The notes under the pieces were generated by a model. That model was not told the DNA's origin, did not search any database, and saw nothing but the letters and a program-made list of their open reading frames with translations. This document shows, piece by piece, positions 36,650 through 49,652 of a stretch of DNA of 64,000 nt; the stretch's first letter is position 1; every line of letters begins with the position of its first letter. The stretch spans positions 868,001 to 932,000 of the forward strand of contig JABSSW010000004.1 of assembly GCA_018902385.1 (NCBI GenBank), given 5' to 3'. Source of the stretch: Physcia stellaris. Lineage: Eukaryota > Ascomycota > Lecanoromycetes > Caliciales > Physciaceae. The position numbers and the translations under genes were made by a program.

Positions 36650-37719
36650 TCAGCATTGCTTGATGGTATACGCATAGTTGAAAGCCTTAGCAAACGCCGA
36701 AAAGTGAATGGTCAGTCCGACAGCCATCAACACGTGGAAGATTTGATGTGACTGTCCCCAAAAGTCAAACGACCCAGGCCGCCACTTTTCAGGGATTCGA
36801 GTCTACGTCATCGATCAGCTATCACGCCGCTGAATATATTGGGTCAAGAGTTACTGACCGCGTAAATGGTCACGGCAGTTAGATAAGTGACTATTGTGAG
36901 TAGATAGCGATTGGCTCCGGCCTCTTCGTTCATCTGCTTGTAGCCATGCACGAAGCAGGCATAGATGATGGGGTAGAAAGCGGAAGACGCCATGAAGGAG
37001 AAGAGGAAGCCACGGATGGGCCTGTAAGAAGGTTGACGGAAGCGCGCAACAAATAGGACGAAGACTGCCGCGACAAGCTGCGCTATTAGATCAAGCTATA
37101 TCAGAACAAGTCAAGGTCAGTATAACTCTCAGGCCTATGAATTATACCGCGAAACACGCACAGAGATCCAGAATGTTTTTGTCTGCCTGGCCATGCAAGG
37201 AAAGGTGTACCACATCCCGGGTGGAAAGCAGCCAGCGGTGACGGTAGAAATTCCAAGTAGATCAAGACGATGATAGACATCATGTACGGCATGCGAGTGG
37301 TTTGACACCATGTGATACCCCGTGGAAAGAGCAAAGCAAAGTGCACCTCCGAGAAAATAAAGGCCAAAGATGATCCAGTCGTCGGTGTCAACGCCCTTGT
37401 AGTTTGCTTTGGCGTAAGCGTAGAAATAAACTGGTAGTGCCAACATCCAGACTGTCGCCATGAAGTGGGAGTAGATATTGCCTGTCTCATTGTGGACATA
37501 GAAACAGCTCTTGACGCAATCAAGGTAGGAATTCGAGATGGGCCTAAATCCGGTATGGATGTATTCGTTGTCCTTAGCCCACTCTGGTAGCTGTTGCCAT
37601 GTTAGGAAATTGAGGCCGTGGCGCTTGACATCCCTTCGTGAGGCAACGGGCTCGTGGGTGCCCTTTTTGGCTCTGGACTGTGGGTGTCTCAAACGAAGTT
37701 CAGAGTCCATGTTAGACAT
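36650..37719 (-). CDS. PAQR-family (adiponectin receptor/Izh/hemolysin III-like) membrane protein
   Basis: Three exons (37719-37162, 37095-36859 and 36802-36650) give 315 residues. I chose the start [10 protein letters not shown] at 37719; an ATG at 37710 is nearly as good, and one at 37779 would add 20 residues. Motifs of the family are clear: [17 protein letters not shown], then [15 protein letters not shown], the metal-binding [22 protein letters not shown] region, and the last-helix [10 protein letters not shown]. The two His residues of the last motif and the earlier His and Asp form the zinc site known in this superfamily. Seven membrane helices can be counted. Yeast relatives (Izh proteins) affect zinc and lipid homeostasis, and animal relatives have ceramidase activity. 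The exact role here is unknown. The gene looks intact. Confidence 0.9.
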
Positions 37720-39952
37720 GTACAACCAGAAGGTACCAGTGATAATGCCGTTACTGGCTCTGTGCGAATGACGATACAAGGGTGTATTCCTTCTCCGGTC
37801 TCGGGAGTCGAAAGCAGACTCCGGTCGTGAGACAAGATTGAAGAATTTCTGACTTCGTGGTCTGGTACCATCTAGGGGGACAGGGAAGCTTGGCGCCGGC
37901 TGTCGGGCATAGTACTTTTATGAAAACAGAACACGCTAGTACGTGGAATCAAAATTCACCTAGACACCGGCTTAATCAGCCAGTAGGGAAACCTGCACCA
38001 AAACTATGAGATAGTGGTACCTAAAGGGCGGCCTAGGCATACCCCTCGAAGTTCTCTAGGTGCTTATCTCCACCTCTTTTTACTACCCCTTGCTTTTCAT
38101 GGCACATCTGCACTAGTTGTGAAGGATCAATGCTCTGGAACAAGCGACTCGCCATCACGGATTCTTCCTCTCTTAATTCTCGTGTCAATAGACTCAAAGC
38201 TAACCTCGAGGTCCAAGTTCTGTATCGAAATCCACCCTACTAAGTGGCATCTCAGTCTACCGTGCTGAAAACTTTCCTTCGTCAATCTTCGTCAAATATA
38301 CGGGTGTTGGACCTGTGGAGAGTGCGTTCGCTACTGGTTGGGTGAGCCAGCGCAGCACATGGGGAATCACGTACATCCAGTGAAGCTACGTAACCACAAT
38401 TGTATCGTGCACGGGGACCCTGCTATTGTCGGAATGTCATAATTTCTCAGACTCGCAGTGGGTAATCATAACGAGACGAACGATGTGGACATTGCGTTGA
38501 ATAGCTAAGCTTGCGTTTGTCCTCTGTTTGGACCAGAATATATATAAGGCCGTCGCCGGAGTCGAGGGGATAGATTGTCCAGGTTAAGCCATGGGCCATG
38601 CATTCATCGCCGACATAGGAGGGCATGCTCTACCCGTGTGACACCAAACCCTTCCCTGCCAACAAAACCCGTCTACCGTAGTAATTTGTTATGAATAGAT
38701 GGCTAATCTCGATGTGTTAACGACCGATATATAGGACAAAGGTAAAGTGGATGGGCTGATCAAGACAATGGTAGCCCTTTAAATCGCTGACGCTCAACGT
38801 AGTCGCACAAGCTGTTCACAAATTTACCATTTTACCATCGAGCTTGCCAACGTCTCTATCGTGTATCTTGTACTATAAATATATCTTCATGCAGGCTCGG
38901 CAAGCCCACTTAAGTCAAGACAACTTTTGGGCTGCGTTATCGCTTCAGCATCGCAGAAATAATGCTAAGCGCCGCTAAAAGACACTATCGAATACGATCC
39001 ATGGACTTTATCGACAACTTTGGGCCCCCAAGGTAGGTGAATGTAATAGCGTTCACCAATATTAGATGCGGGCTTCAACAGAGACCTTTCCCTCCGTTAG
39101 CGGGATTTCTACCTGTGCGGAGAATTGACTGTTCACACTCACCACTATGCGTAGACGTCCATGTCTTATTCATCATCCCTTCGATAACAGAGCTGTCAAT
39201 TTCGGGCGCTGCAAGCCACTTAGTTCTCACCGCGGCCACCTTTCGGAGGGCCGAAATACTTGCTGGGTGGTGCAGAGGTCGGACGTAGGAATTGATGATC
39301 ACAGCAGTCTTCCACTCAGTGCAGCCCGATGACACTGAGTAATCGTGGGTCAAGACCTCACTAAAACTCGGGGCCTCAAAGGGGAGCGCAACGGCCGCGA
39401 GGTACAAAGCTATGTCCTAGAATTCCCTTCTGCCATTAGAATGCGGCACCAACTGCGATGCTGTGGATAGCGTATTCTGTTGTCCAGGGGTATATGCTCA
39501 TCGGAAACTGTGTCTGACTTCGTGTCTTGCCCCAAAGTGCCTTCGTCCGCATCGGCTGGGAAGACTTGTTGCCTCGTAATCCGGGTACTTGGTTAAGGAA
39601 ATTTTCCGGTGAACTCATTGATGGCATCCGAGGTCGCGGATCTTGTATTCTTAATAACTTGCCTGAGTAGTCTCGTAGTCGGTCGTTAGGAACGTCGACT
39701 CATTCTTTCAAATCGCACTTTCCAAGCTCTTGTGGTCCGTGATCAACTCTGACGTGGCCTGCAACACTGCATGAAATGAGGCTTGGCATAGATTAGCTGA
39801 TTACGGAATACGAGTTTTCAAGCATATGGAACCTAAGGTATCGATCGATATTCACACTCAACTGAAAGAAGTCATATGCAAGTGAAGCGCAAAAAGATTA
39901 TAGGAGAATCAGAGATGTTCAGTGCGGACTCTTCCATACCTGACAACGCAAC
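37720..39952. other. Intergenic, no supported gene
   Basis: It holds a TATA-like site at 38539-38549 with no evident gene downstream, and at about 39340-39380 a 40-bp inverted relative of 36053-36092. A 110-codon minus-strand frame (39075-39407) is open but unrecognised. Confidence 0.4.
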
Positions 39953-41323
39953 ATGTCCCCCCCAGCGGAGCCCAGCTCCCGCTTCAAAGACCTGATATCC
40001 GTGCGCACCCTTCCCCCTTCCCCCAAAATGATACCTCACCCCCAAAAACCAAAACCCAAACTAACACCCCCCCAGCTCCTCACAACCATAAAAGGCGACC
40101 TCTCATCCACCCTCTCCCCACCCTTCCTCCTCGCCCCAAAATCCATGACCGAGCTCCCCACCTGCTGGATCGAGCGCCCCTCCCTCTTCGCCGCGCCGGC
40201 CCTGGAGCCCGATCCCGCGCGCCGCGCGCTCCTGGTGCTGAAATGGTTTGTTGTTTCGCTAAGGGCGCTGCTCTATGTTGGCGAAGGCTCGAAGCTGGGC
40301 ATGAAGAAGCCGCTTAATCCGTTTTTGGGGGAGGTTTGTGTGGGGTGCTGTGTGGATGAGGGGGCGAGGGTGGCGTTGGTTGTGGAGCAGGTTAGGTATG
40401 TTTTGTGTCCTTGGATTTTGTGGGATAGGGAAGGGGTGCTGAGGGAGGGGTTTAGTCACCATCCGCCGGTCGGGGCTTGTTATTTTTGGGACGAGGAGCA
40501 TGGGATTCAGGTGGGTTTTTTTGGGGAGGTTAGGGGTGTTGGAGCTGATCCGTGTGCAGTGCGAGGGCTTTTCGAAGGTGCAGATGACTTTCAATGGCAG
40601 CATCAATGTCAAGCAGGTGGGACGATCGGTGCTGCATATCGATAAATACGACGAGTACTATTCGATCCCGATCCTGGATGCCAAAGTCGTCGGCTTTTTC
40701 TCGGGACACTTGTATCCCGAGCTGGCGGGGAAGTATAGTATCGTTTCGTCCTCGGGCTATATTTCCGAGATGGAGTTCTGCGGCAAGGGCTTCTGGACTG
40801 GTGAGAAGAATTCTGTCAGTGCGAAAGTCTATCACCGTGATACCGGCCCTGAACTGCCTTTGTACACGTTGTCGGGACAGTGGAGCAGCAAATTCGAGAT
40901 CCGGGATTGCGGCAATGACGCTTTTCACGAGATCTATGATCTGAGCACCGCAACGCCCGTGCCTATGACCATCCCCCAGAAGCAGAGCAAGACCCGTGGG
41001 AGACGCGAAAGGCGTGGGGGAAAGTCCACGAAGCTCTAAGCAAAGGAGATATGCAAGCCACTACGCGTGAAAAATCAAGGATCGAAGAGGCGCAGCGAGC
41101 GATGAGGAAGCGAGAAGCGAGCGAGAAGGAGAGCTGGAAACCTCTCTTCTTCACGAGATCATACGAGGAGGACGAAAGGCTCCAACGCGTGCAAGTCCCC
41201 GCTGCTCAGGATCTTGCGCGCGGGAAATATGAAGGGGTGTGGAGGGTGCGGAGGGAGTTAGCGAGGAATTATCAACGGCCGTTTCATGGCGCGCTGATGC
41301 CGGGAGAGTTGATGGGGACTTGA
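39953..41323 (+). CDS. Oxysterol-binding protein (Kes1/Osh-like lipid transfer protein)
   Basis: Three exons (39953-40395, 40456-40510 and 40560-41323) give about 420 residues, the size of short OSBP-related proteins without PH or ankyrin domains. Family hallmarks are KKPLNPFLGE and the signature EQVSHHPP, which is split by the first intron. Further marks are the HLYPELAGKYSI and FWTGEKNSVSAKVY segments and the DPWETRKAW motif near the C-terminus. Such proteins shuttle sterols and phosphatidylinositol 4-phosphate between membranes and are cytosolic or at contact sites. Reading changes frame at the C run 40973-40977, where one base seems to be missing. Both sides are well conserved, so the gene is probably whole and the break is either a consensus error or a very recent mutation. 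Confidence 0.88.
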
Positions 41324-44300
41324 TGTGCAGTTGTATGATCAATGCGGAGACCGTCACGGCACTGATATCCAGGACACGCTTTGAGGATTCGAAAGGTTGC
41401 TAGCATTGCTCACTGTGATAAGGAATTGGAAATTGTGATTGAATCCTCAGCGTGTCTAGCAACATGGGGGGACGGATTGTAGACACATAGATACAGGCTG
41501 CATTAGCAGGCGGAGTTTCGAACAAGGCACTCGCATTCTGCGGAATTGAGTGCCTCAATAGATGGAGTTTAGGAAATTCGATTGCCTATTCCTAGGCGGT
41601 ACACATTCTATTGATCTGGGACGTTTATCTGTAAGCAAGGTTTCCGCAAGTCGGGTTACATGGCCTTGGCACTCGACGTTTGCTTCGGTGAGCGATATTG
41701 CAGCTCGTCGTAAGGTGAAGAGTCGGGAAAGTGGAAAGAGAGTAATTGTGAGCAGTTGTTCTGAGCGGATTGCATAGCTGTAATGAGCGTGGCGGGAAGT
41801 GCAAATCATCCTGTTCGTGACTTCATTCACGATAAATTTGAGGACGGTACACGAGGCAGACTTCTGTATCGTCCACCCTTGAAGATGATGTATGATGTTC
41901 TCGCGATCAATACCTAGCAGTCACCTTTCGTTTTCGACTCTCCTCTAATTTCTTAGACAATAACCCAGATCTAGCCCTCAAGCACTGAAGGTAAGCAGCG
42001 TCAATGGTATGGCAGATGCTAGGTATATCCACCGTAGACAGCTGGCAACAAAGCTATACTTGCCCGCTCGGTTGGCCTCGGGTGCGAAAAGTTTGCTACT
42101 TGGAACGCTTGAGATGAAGGGGCCGGGAGAAATGTCATAGTAAGCACTACGATAGTCACCATGGCGGCCCCATCTTGCCTAGCCTCAGACGCGAATATTG
42201 CGCTTTGCTGAGAGATGGTCTTGCTCTCGGATGCGATCTCGAGATCGATTTGCTATCACGATTGGTGAGGAGGTTGTAGATCCGTAGAAACAGAATTAAC
42301 GATAAGCTTTTGGGTAGAGATGGATAACGTATACCAAGTTTATCCAATTCTGGACTCTCTGCTGTCGCGAAGCCGGTCGATGCCCTCGATTCTCGCTGTA
42401 GCCTTTGAGTGCTTTGCATCTATCGACAACACGCTGCTGACTGTATAAAAGATTCTGTGACCGCCGCTCTACTGCTACAGCTTTTTATTGCGATCCAAGT
42501 CCCACATATACGTTCTTCGATAACCGATAGAACACCTGTAGCTGATGCTTCGTTTCGTCAGGTGTATCAAAAGTTATTGTTGAGTCACCTTGAAGAGATA
42601 TCTTTTCAAGTATCATAAGCTGACGGAGAGCTCTGTCATTGCCAGAACCGCAAGTAATGACCATCTGTGCGAGCGGGACAAGATGAAAGCTAAAAGAATG
42701 CGCACTTCGCTCACTGCTTAGAAGGTTTTGCCTAAAGGGGCAACGAATTGCTGGTAAGCGTGCTGATTGCAAGCGAGCAGCTTGACCACTGGTGACATCG
42801 TAAATGGAATTCACAATGTCGTAGCTGTGCCGCAATTCATTGTGTTTTTTCCCATTCATACTTCTTTTGTGTACATAATATCGGTCGCCATTGAGCCTGT
42901 AGAACAGCTCTGATTCTCAGACGGGCTATTAAAAAAGCTATCCAGAGCTTACCGAATACCGAGGATTTTCCGCTCTTTTTCAAGTTGCCATAATTGCAAT
43001 CATCTCCTCGTATTCCAGCGAACATCATGCCAGGTACATCCAGAATTGTCAACGTTTGACGAATCCTCCTACAAGGCTGTAAGCTTTTAGTGCTGGAGCC
43101 AATGGGTAAGCGATACCCAATCATCATGCGTGTATTCCCATCGCCACAATGATGACTGGTCGCCGCTTGCTATGGCTTTGTATCATCGTCGCCTTGGCAA
43201 TGAATATCGGAATATATATTTGGGATCTAGTGTGGGGTACGCGTTGACCGGCTTCCATATGCACGTCAGATGCGCATGACTGTACCTGCCCTTCTCCGTT
43301 TCTAGACAACATAGATGCAAGGTCATCTGCAAGCCTGGTGGAGACGTCCTCCGTAGAAGACGGCTGATGGGTCTCATCGTCATCATGGGTGGTAAAACAG
43401 AGGCGAAAGATCAAAGGGACTGTAGTGCACCGACTGAGAGGTCATAGGCCACTGTAACCCGGAGAAATACAATGCTTGAGGGGTTCTGTGTGACAACGTG
43501 TGACGGGAATCATCGATAAGGTACTGACGTCGAACAAGATCAAAGCCTGACAGGGCTGATGTTGAAGGTCTAAGAGTCGAGACTCGGGCTCGCCGGCAGC
43601 CAGTCAGCCTCATAGACCGAGGTACCAGACGGCAGCATACAGCAGCTCCATGAGGCTAGTGACGAGCACATGCAGTCAGCCTTATAAGCTTAGGTGGGCT
43701 CTTGAGGATGCCACCGTAACATTCCTGCATAGACTTCCGCTTTGGAGAAAGTCATTGCAACAGCGGCTAGGCTCCTGTAGCACATAGGCTGCTCTGACCG
43801 GGCTCAAAGTGGAGCTTCATGAGGTAATTACATTAATGCCAGCGCTTGGTGTGGAAAGCCTAGACCGTACACGTGGCCGGCGCTTTGCCTACTTTTGCCT
43901 TGTGCTTAGGAATCCTTCATCAACAACAGCCATTCGTCCCAAGAGTCGGTCACCTGATCAAACCTTTATGCGGTCTTTATTTTGCGGGACAGGGGAGGAC
44001 CGACCCCCATGTGAACGCACCAGGTCATTCAAAGGTGTGGAATGGAACATGTCGCCTGTAACCGACAGGACCTCTCAGCTAGCGAGCAATTTCCGAGAGG
44101 GGCACTGTGGGTATATCGTTATTCAGGATTGCGATCCAAGCTTTTGCGGCCGCCATAGCTGAGACGTTTGCAGATTCGGTCTGTTCGGTGTATCCGGGGC
44201 GACTGGGTTGAGGCTGTTTCCAGTCCATCAATAATATCTGCCGCTCCGCGACCCGTGCAAATCATATCCCTTTCCACATGGCCTTCGTCTCATGTTATAG

Positions 44301-45757
44301 TCGTGAACCAGACTTCTTTTCCTCGGATCTCCAGAAGGCGTCAACTTCTGCGAACGATCCATCCACCCACGTGTTCCATCGCGTGTATTTTCTTTCCGCC
44401 ATGCTGCTAAATCATCCTCCGTTTGCCCTCTTCGGTCTCTTCTAATTTGCCGAAATGTTCAGCTTAATGATCGGCCTGCATCCCTGTCAATGCAAATACC
44501 AGTCGGTCCCGGAGCAACGGAGGGAGGGCAGGCGCAATTCTAGGTGTTCATTCTTCTGGTGGATGTAAGCCCTGCGTTTCGAACGCGTGGGTCAATATTC
44601 GTTCCAGCTATCGCTTCGGTCAATGTGATGACCTTCTCGGCAATATCACCATACAGTATATTCGTATCGGCGGAATAGCTGTTACGGTTGGCAGGAAAGT
44701 TTATCATTTTCTTCGGCGGCGCAGTGCATGTATCAAGCGTCCGAATAATTCTGAGCGGTTGCGAATGTACAAGGATGTCGAACGCTGGCTGACGGCTTTG
44801 GAGGAGGGGGTCTTCAGAGATAACACACTGCCCTGATAACTCAACTCAGCCATGACCGAATTTACAGGCTGCAGTTGTACGAGGTACCAAGGATTACTCG
44901 GAAGACAAGAGCCCCAATCAGTCTGCTGTACGTACGCGGATTAATTCCGCATTTATTTTGTTTCACGATCAGTAATCATCACCGCAACCACCACTGCCTT
45001 GAAACATCACGACTTATGACCGTGAGGCAGTCTTCCATACTGAAAAGAATACTGACACTGATACGAAAGACTGCCGCGTGAGACTCTTTTTTATAGAGCT
45101 CGTTTACATGCATGCTCCACAGGCAAGTCCCGCTTCGCGAAGGACACCGCAGTAAAGTCCGGGAGGAGAGCTCGAATGGAAGAAACCCAGCGATGTCTTA
45201 CGTGATCTACCTGAGAGTAATATCCCTCTTACTTTCGCATTCGGTTACTCGTAGAATATTAACCTATCGTTAAATTCCCCGCGAATGGCGGTGTACTCTA
45301 TCTCCTGTACTTTCTTACTAGCGAGGCTTACTATTGTCAGTCCTGTAAAGCCGAGAACACTTACCGTGGGTCTTTCCTTCAATTTCTGTATTATTCTGAG
45401 AAAGCAATCTCCACTATCACGGCGTTTCATGTATGTCTAAGCTTTGGAAACTGGATGCCTTACGGCATCGTCAGACGGTGACGTAGCATTCCAGCCTTCA
45501 GATCCTGTCGTCCTACAGGTCATTAGATAATGTTACCCTATGAAGGCACTAGTGGATTTAATGAACCTACGGTTGCCTTAAAACCATTGATGCCAAGATG
45601 CTTCTTCTGGGCATACAGAGTCGTTGCCACATAAGTCATCAGTCCAACCTCCTTATCCGTTTTTCTTCCAGGTCGGACTTAACAAGTTAAACTTACAACC
45701 TCAATACTCCACGCCAGGCTTTCTGAGGATATCCAGGTCGTGGGTAGAGATTTTGAA
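41324..45757. other. Long intergenic stretch, no supported gene
   Basis: Many short open frames occur on both strands, none with recognisable motifs. A polar Ser/Asp-rich segment on the minus strand near 43290-43410 and a frame at 42485-42859 could be exons of an unrecognised gene, but splice phases could not be matched. Composition is normal. Confidence 0.35.
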
Positions 45758-47350
45758 ATGGCAGCACCAGCAGGTAGAGGCGAATTGACTTGTGGTCAGC
45801 AAGTGAGCTATCGCAACAGCATAAATTCAATAGCCGAACAATGGCGGCCAGAAATCGATTATTCGTTGGCTGTGTCAAGCGCCGATAATTCAAATTACGG
45901 GTATCCGTCTCAGGCAGAACAACAAGCTCTGTCGGTACTCAGAAATTGTCCGGATCATGTTCTAGCCAGGTGGTTTGAGCTTTCTCGTCACGGTCCGTCC
46001 CCATGGTTACCCTCCCGCCGGCTTTCTTTGCTTGGCTAATACAAGTGAAGGCTCGTTAGACGCCTTCGACACGTCTCCGTCCCCATCACTGCCACTTGAT
46101 CATATACCAAGATCAATCCAACAGTTCGATGAGGGTTTTGAAGGAGGTACTAACACGATGATGGACTATGATCCCGACACCTCTCCATGGGTGGCCCCCT
46201 CAGAGCAGATTTATGGGCCACAATCACTTCACTGTCCTGCTTTTGTATTTTCAGACCCACAGCCTTCGTCGTTGTCAACTTCTCCTGGTGGCTCCGACTT
46301 TTATTCCGCTCAGGCAAGTGTCGCCAGTCTAATATCAACACCGCAAGTTGATTCTCCAAGTCCGTTCCAAAATACACCGGTACAACTTGCGCCACATGCA
46401 ACGAATAGCTCCAGTGAAGAGACTCCTGTCGCCAGTACCAAAGTCAGTGGACGGTGTCCTACCGCACGCACCAGAGCCTGCAGGCTTAGTCCATCACCAA
46501 CGTCCTATCAGCCAAGAAGTTCGAGTATCTCCTACTTCTGCACATTTTGCGACTCCTCGAGCACTTTCAGAAGCAAACACGAGTGGAAAAGGCATGAACG
46601 CTCACATGTGCCTCAAGTGGAATACACGTGTCTACCCCAGGGAGCCGTCATATCTCTCCGTGGTCGGACTGTTTGTGTCATTTGTGGCGTTAGAGAGCCG
46701 CGTGCTGACCACATGAACGAGCATAAAATGCACTTGTGCCTGTACAAACCTGCCGAGGATCGGACGTTCTCTCGCAAAGACAAGTTCGCAAAACACTTGA
46801 GGTGGGTCTTCGTGGAGCTACGGTGAAAAAGAGCTGACCTTGACGTTATTACAGAGTTCATGGCCTCAGCCTCGAGTCGCCGCAAGTCCAACGATGGACA
46901 CGTCTACTCCCTGAAAGAGCACTAGGTTGCGGGTTCTGTGTCAGATATTTCGACAACTTTGAAGATCGTTTCCAGCATGTAGCCGCCCACTTTGAGCAAG
47001 GCTGCACCAGGTCTTCATGGAGTCGTTCTACAGTACTGCTGAGCCTCTTGACGCAGCCGTTTGTTATTTCGGAGTGGCAATCGCTGCAAGGCACCATTAT
47101 TGATCTTGCTACTTCGATCTCATGGCCTGAGAGTAGCTCGACCGATTCATTACAGCGCCGGCTGGAAGATGGCACGACGGACGGTTCAAATCTGGCCATA
47201 GCAGCATACAACCTCAGCTCGCTTTGCTCTGGCGAAGCAAAGCCTGTCGGCTCACATAAGGACCTTCGAATTCCAGCAAATCCCGTCTATGCAGTGAGCA
47301 ACAGTGCGGATCATCTCGGTTCGTTTGAAACAGGGATGCTACAGCGATAG
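45758..47350 (+). CDS. C2H2 zinc-finger protein, putative transcription factor
   Basis: Three exons (45758-45992, 46051-46801 and 46855-47350) give 493 residues. The N-terminal third contains LARWFELSRHG, a segment common in ascomycete C2H2 proteins, and a Ser/Pro/Asp-rich region follows. The fingers begin with FCTFCDSSSTFRSKHEWKRHERSH (two Cys, two His). Next come CVICGVREP, a region with SRKDKFAKHLRRVHG that is split by intron 2, and GCGFCVRYFDNFEDRFQHVAAHF. This arrangement of one classical and several irregular fingers is typical of uncharacterised fungal regulators that probably act in the nucleus. Intron 1 (58 bp, GTCCGT..GAAG) is the least certain junction. Targets are unknown, and the C-terminal about 110 residues have no recognised domain. 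Confidence 0.75.
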
Positions 47351-49183
47351 GGGCGAGTCTTGCGTCAAGTACTCGCTCTCGGATGACTAGCATGTAAGAG
47401 TATGGATATTTAGCGAGGGAGCGACTGGAAATCTTTATATTGCGTGGATGACATATTGGAAAAGATCTTAGGAATCGTGACGAAAATGGCCTGGTGCCCT
47501 GATCACTGGGTTGTGCGCGTATTGGAGCAAAGGGTGGATTTACTCTCAGGAGGTGTGTACATACTAGAAGCGCCCCTCAAGGAGGAATGATAATAATAGG
47601 TAATCTGTGCTTGTGCGGTTCGGACGTAATTCCGTTTTAAGACCTCCTCACGACCTCTCGGTCTCACTTAGCGATCTCATCATTCCACACTTGGGATCCC
47701 ACTCCCCTCGGCAGTTTGTCGATTGTAGATCCAGACATCTGGCTGACGCCTCTAAAGACTAAAGAGCCATGGGTCAACTTCACCTTCATCGCCAACTATT
47801 CAAGAGTCAAGAGGCGTACCTCGGTACCACCAGTCTTGCCATCCTAAAGCGGATACCTTACGATCGGCGAATGGTCGACAAAGGCTTGCCATTTCAGCAC
47901 GATCAAACGGTTTCCCGATATGATTGAGAATACCTGGACTCCTCGTCTCTGCAGTGATGGAATGGGATACTCCCATGGGATGCCGGTGATCTCAATCCTT
48001 CCCTCCCGCGTTCGAAAGCAGCGCGTGTTTCACCATTGCCGTACCAGAAGGCTCCGCACCATTGCTGAGGATGCTCTATAACTTACGTGGGAAAGGGTCA
48101 ATAGCTTTCGGTATCAAAAAGATACAAGGAGCAAATATAGCTTACGGCCTAATCTGCTTTACGCATGTGTCCGAGAAGGGAATAGAGGATAGTAATCTCT
48201 CGTCTCTTTCAGTCTCTTCGATGACTGTTTGGGTGGTTCCAGTACTGACCTTCTACTTTCGCACTCTTGGTTGTTCCCTGTTTTTGGGGCCTTTTTCTGA
48301 ACACTTCTCCATGTGATTTTCTCATAAGGCTTGGCCGGTAAGTTAAGGAAGTGGTTATTCCTCTATTGTTGACTTTTACCATCGAAGCACTGTTTCTGTG
48401 CTACTACCTGACGCACTTGCCTATGTCGAATCCATATTATGGGTCTTCGGAGAATTGTCAAGTATGATGAGCCAGGGACCGATGAAGTGGACTAAAATTT
48501 TAGCCAACATATATGTCAAGGCGTCTGATTGACGACGAAGAGGGCGCATATGAAAGGCCCGCTATCACAAACGTGTCCCATCGTTGAAAAGCTTCATACT
48601 CTCTACATACGCTCAGACTTCAGGCGTGGATCAGACAGGATGACCCACTTCTTTGTCGCTAGCTTCTATGGTTAGTTGTAGGCTTTGATCTCCAGCCTCT
48701 ACTACTGCTCCAAGATTCAGGGCGCCATTATTGCTTATATGGCCTTCCGCTTTGCCCGCTTTTCCGATATCATTAGTGTCACATGGCACTGGGGTTGTAT
48801 TTTTTGAGCACCTTAATTCAATATCCCGTTCGCGAATCCGCTAATTCTCTCATAAAAATGTTTCAATCATGTTGAATCGAAACCCATACTTGTACGAAGA
48901 CTATCGCCTCACAAAGACATATCATAATTCCTACAAAGAAAAAAGTTCGAATTTTCTCGTCGATAAGCGACCAGAAAAGTGTTTTATTCCGAACAATACC
49001 CATTTCGACGCGCTTTTTGTCACTCCTTTATCCCCCTTCCAACATCACTTTCCCGAACAAAGCCTTTATCACCCTCAGATGCCAGTATTTCAAAGCCCCT
49101 ACACACCCAACTTCCCTTCCTCCATAGTCCCTCAAATCCCTTGACAAATTCCATAACCCACAACCCATCCCCATCAACCAAAA
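47351..49183. other. Intergenic, no supported gene
   Basis: No recognisable coding segment was found. The last 300 bp before 49184 are C/A-rich and probably form the promoter and leader of the RING-finger gene. Confidence 0.4.
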
Positions 49184-49480
49184 ATGCCCACCCCAACCCG
49201 CGAAACCCTCATCCTCGCCTCCCTCGAGCCAGTCGACGCCTGCACCCTCCACCACTCAGACCGCAGCTGCGCCATCTGTCATGAACAGATGCTCCCTCGC
49301 TACGAATACATGAATTCTTCGACACGGGAGTCGGCGGTGAGGGTGTTGTGTGGGCATGTTTTTGGATATCAGTGTATTTTTGCGTGGCTGATGGAGCGGG
49401 ATAGTTGTCCGGTTTGTCGGATGGTTGTGGTGTTGACGGTGGAGGATTGGGAGATTGCGGGGAATTGGGAGAGATTGTGA
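49184..49480 (+). CDS. Small RING-H2 finger protein
   Basis: A single exon encodes 98 residues. The RING pattern is complete: CAICHEQM, then a 24-residue spacer to CGHVFGYQCIFAWL, then CPVC. The spacing Cys-x2-Cys, Cys-x-His, x-x-x-x-Cys and Cys-x2-Cys matches the zinc-binding cross-brace of E3 ubiquitin ligases, and the Trp after the third pair is the usual E2-contact residue. The rest of the protein is too short for a second domain. The start has a good context (CAAAAATGCCC). Substrates are unknown. Codon use is C-rich in the first half and G-rich in the second half, a local skew without obvious meaning. Confidence 0.8.
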   Translation: MPTPTRETLILASLEPVDACTLHHSDRSCAICHEQMLPRYEYMNSSTRESAVRVLCGHVFGYQCIFAWLMERDSCPVCRMVVVLTVEDWEIAGNWERL

Positions 49481-49652
49481 TTTAGGATGGAGGGCGGGGG
49501 GTTGTAGGATTTTTGGGGATTGGGTGGGTGGGTTGGGTGGTTGATGCTGTGAAGATGGATGCGTAGCGTGGGGCGAGGAGATCATTGATGTTAATGATCG
49601 ATTCCAGGCCACCTATTTTAGCATGCCCTTGACTTCATATTAATCTAAGCTC

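Noticed and set aside
39075-39407. 110-codon minus-strand frame
   Set aside because: It partly overlaps the 40-bp inverted repeat shared with 36053 and shows no family motif.
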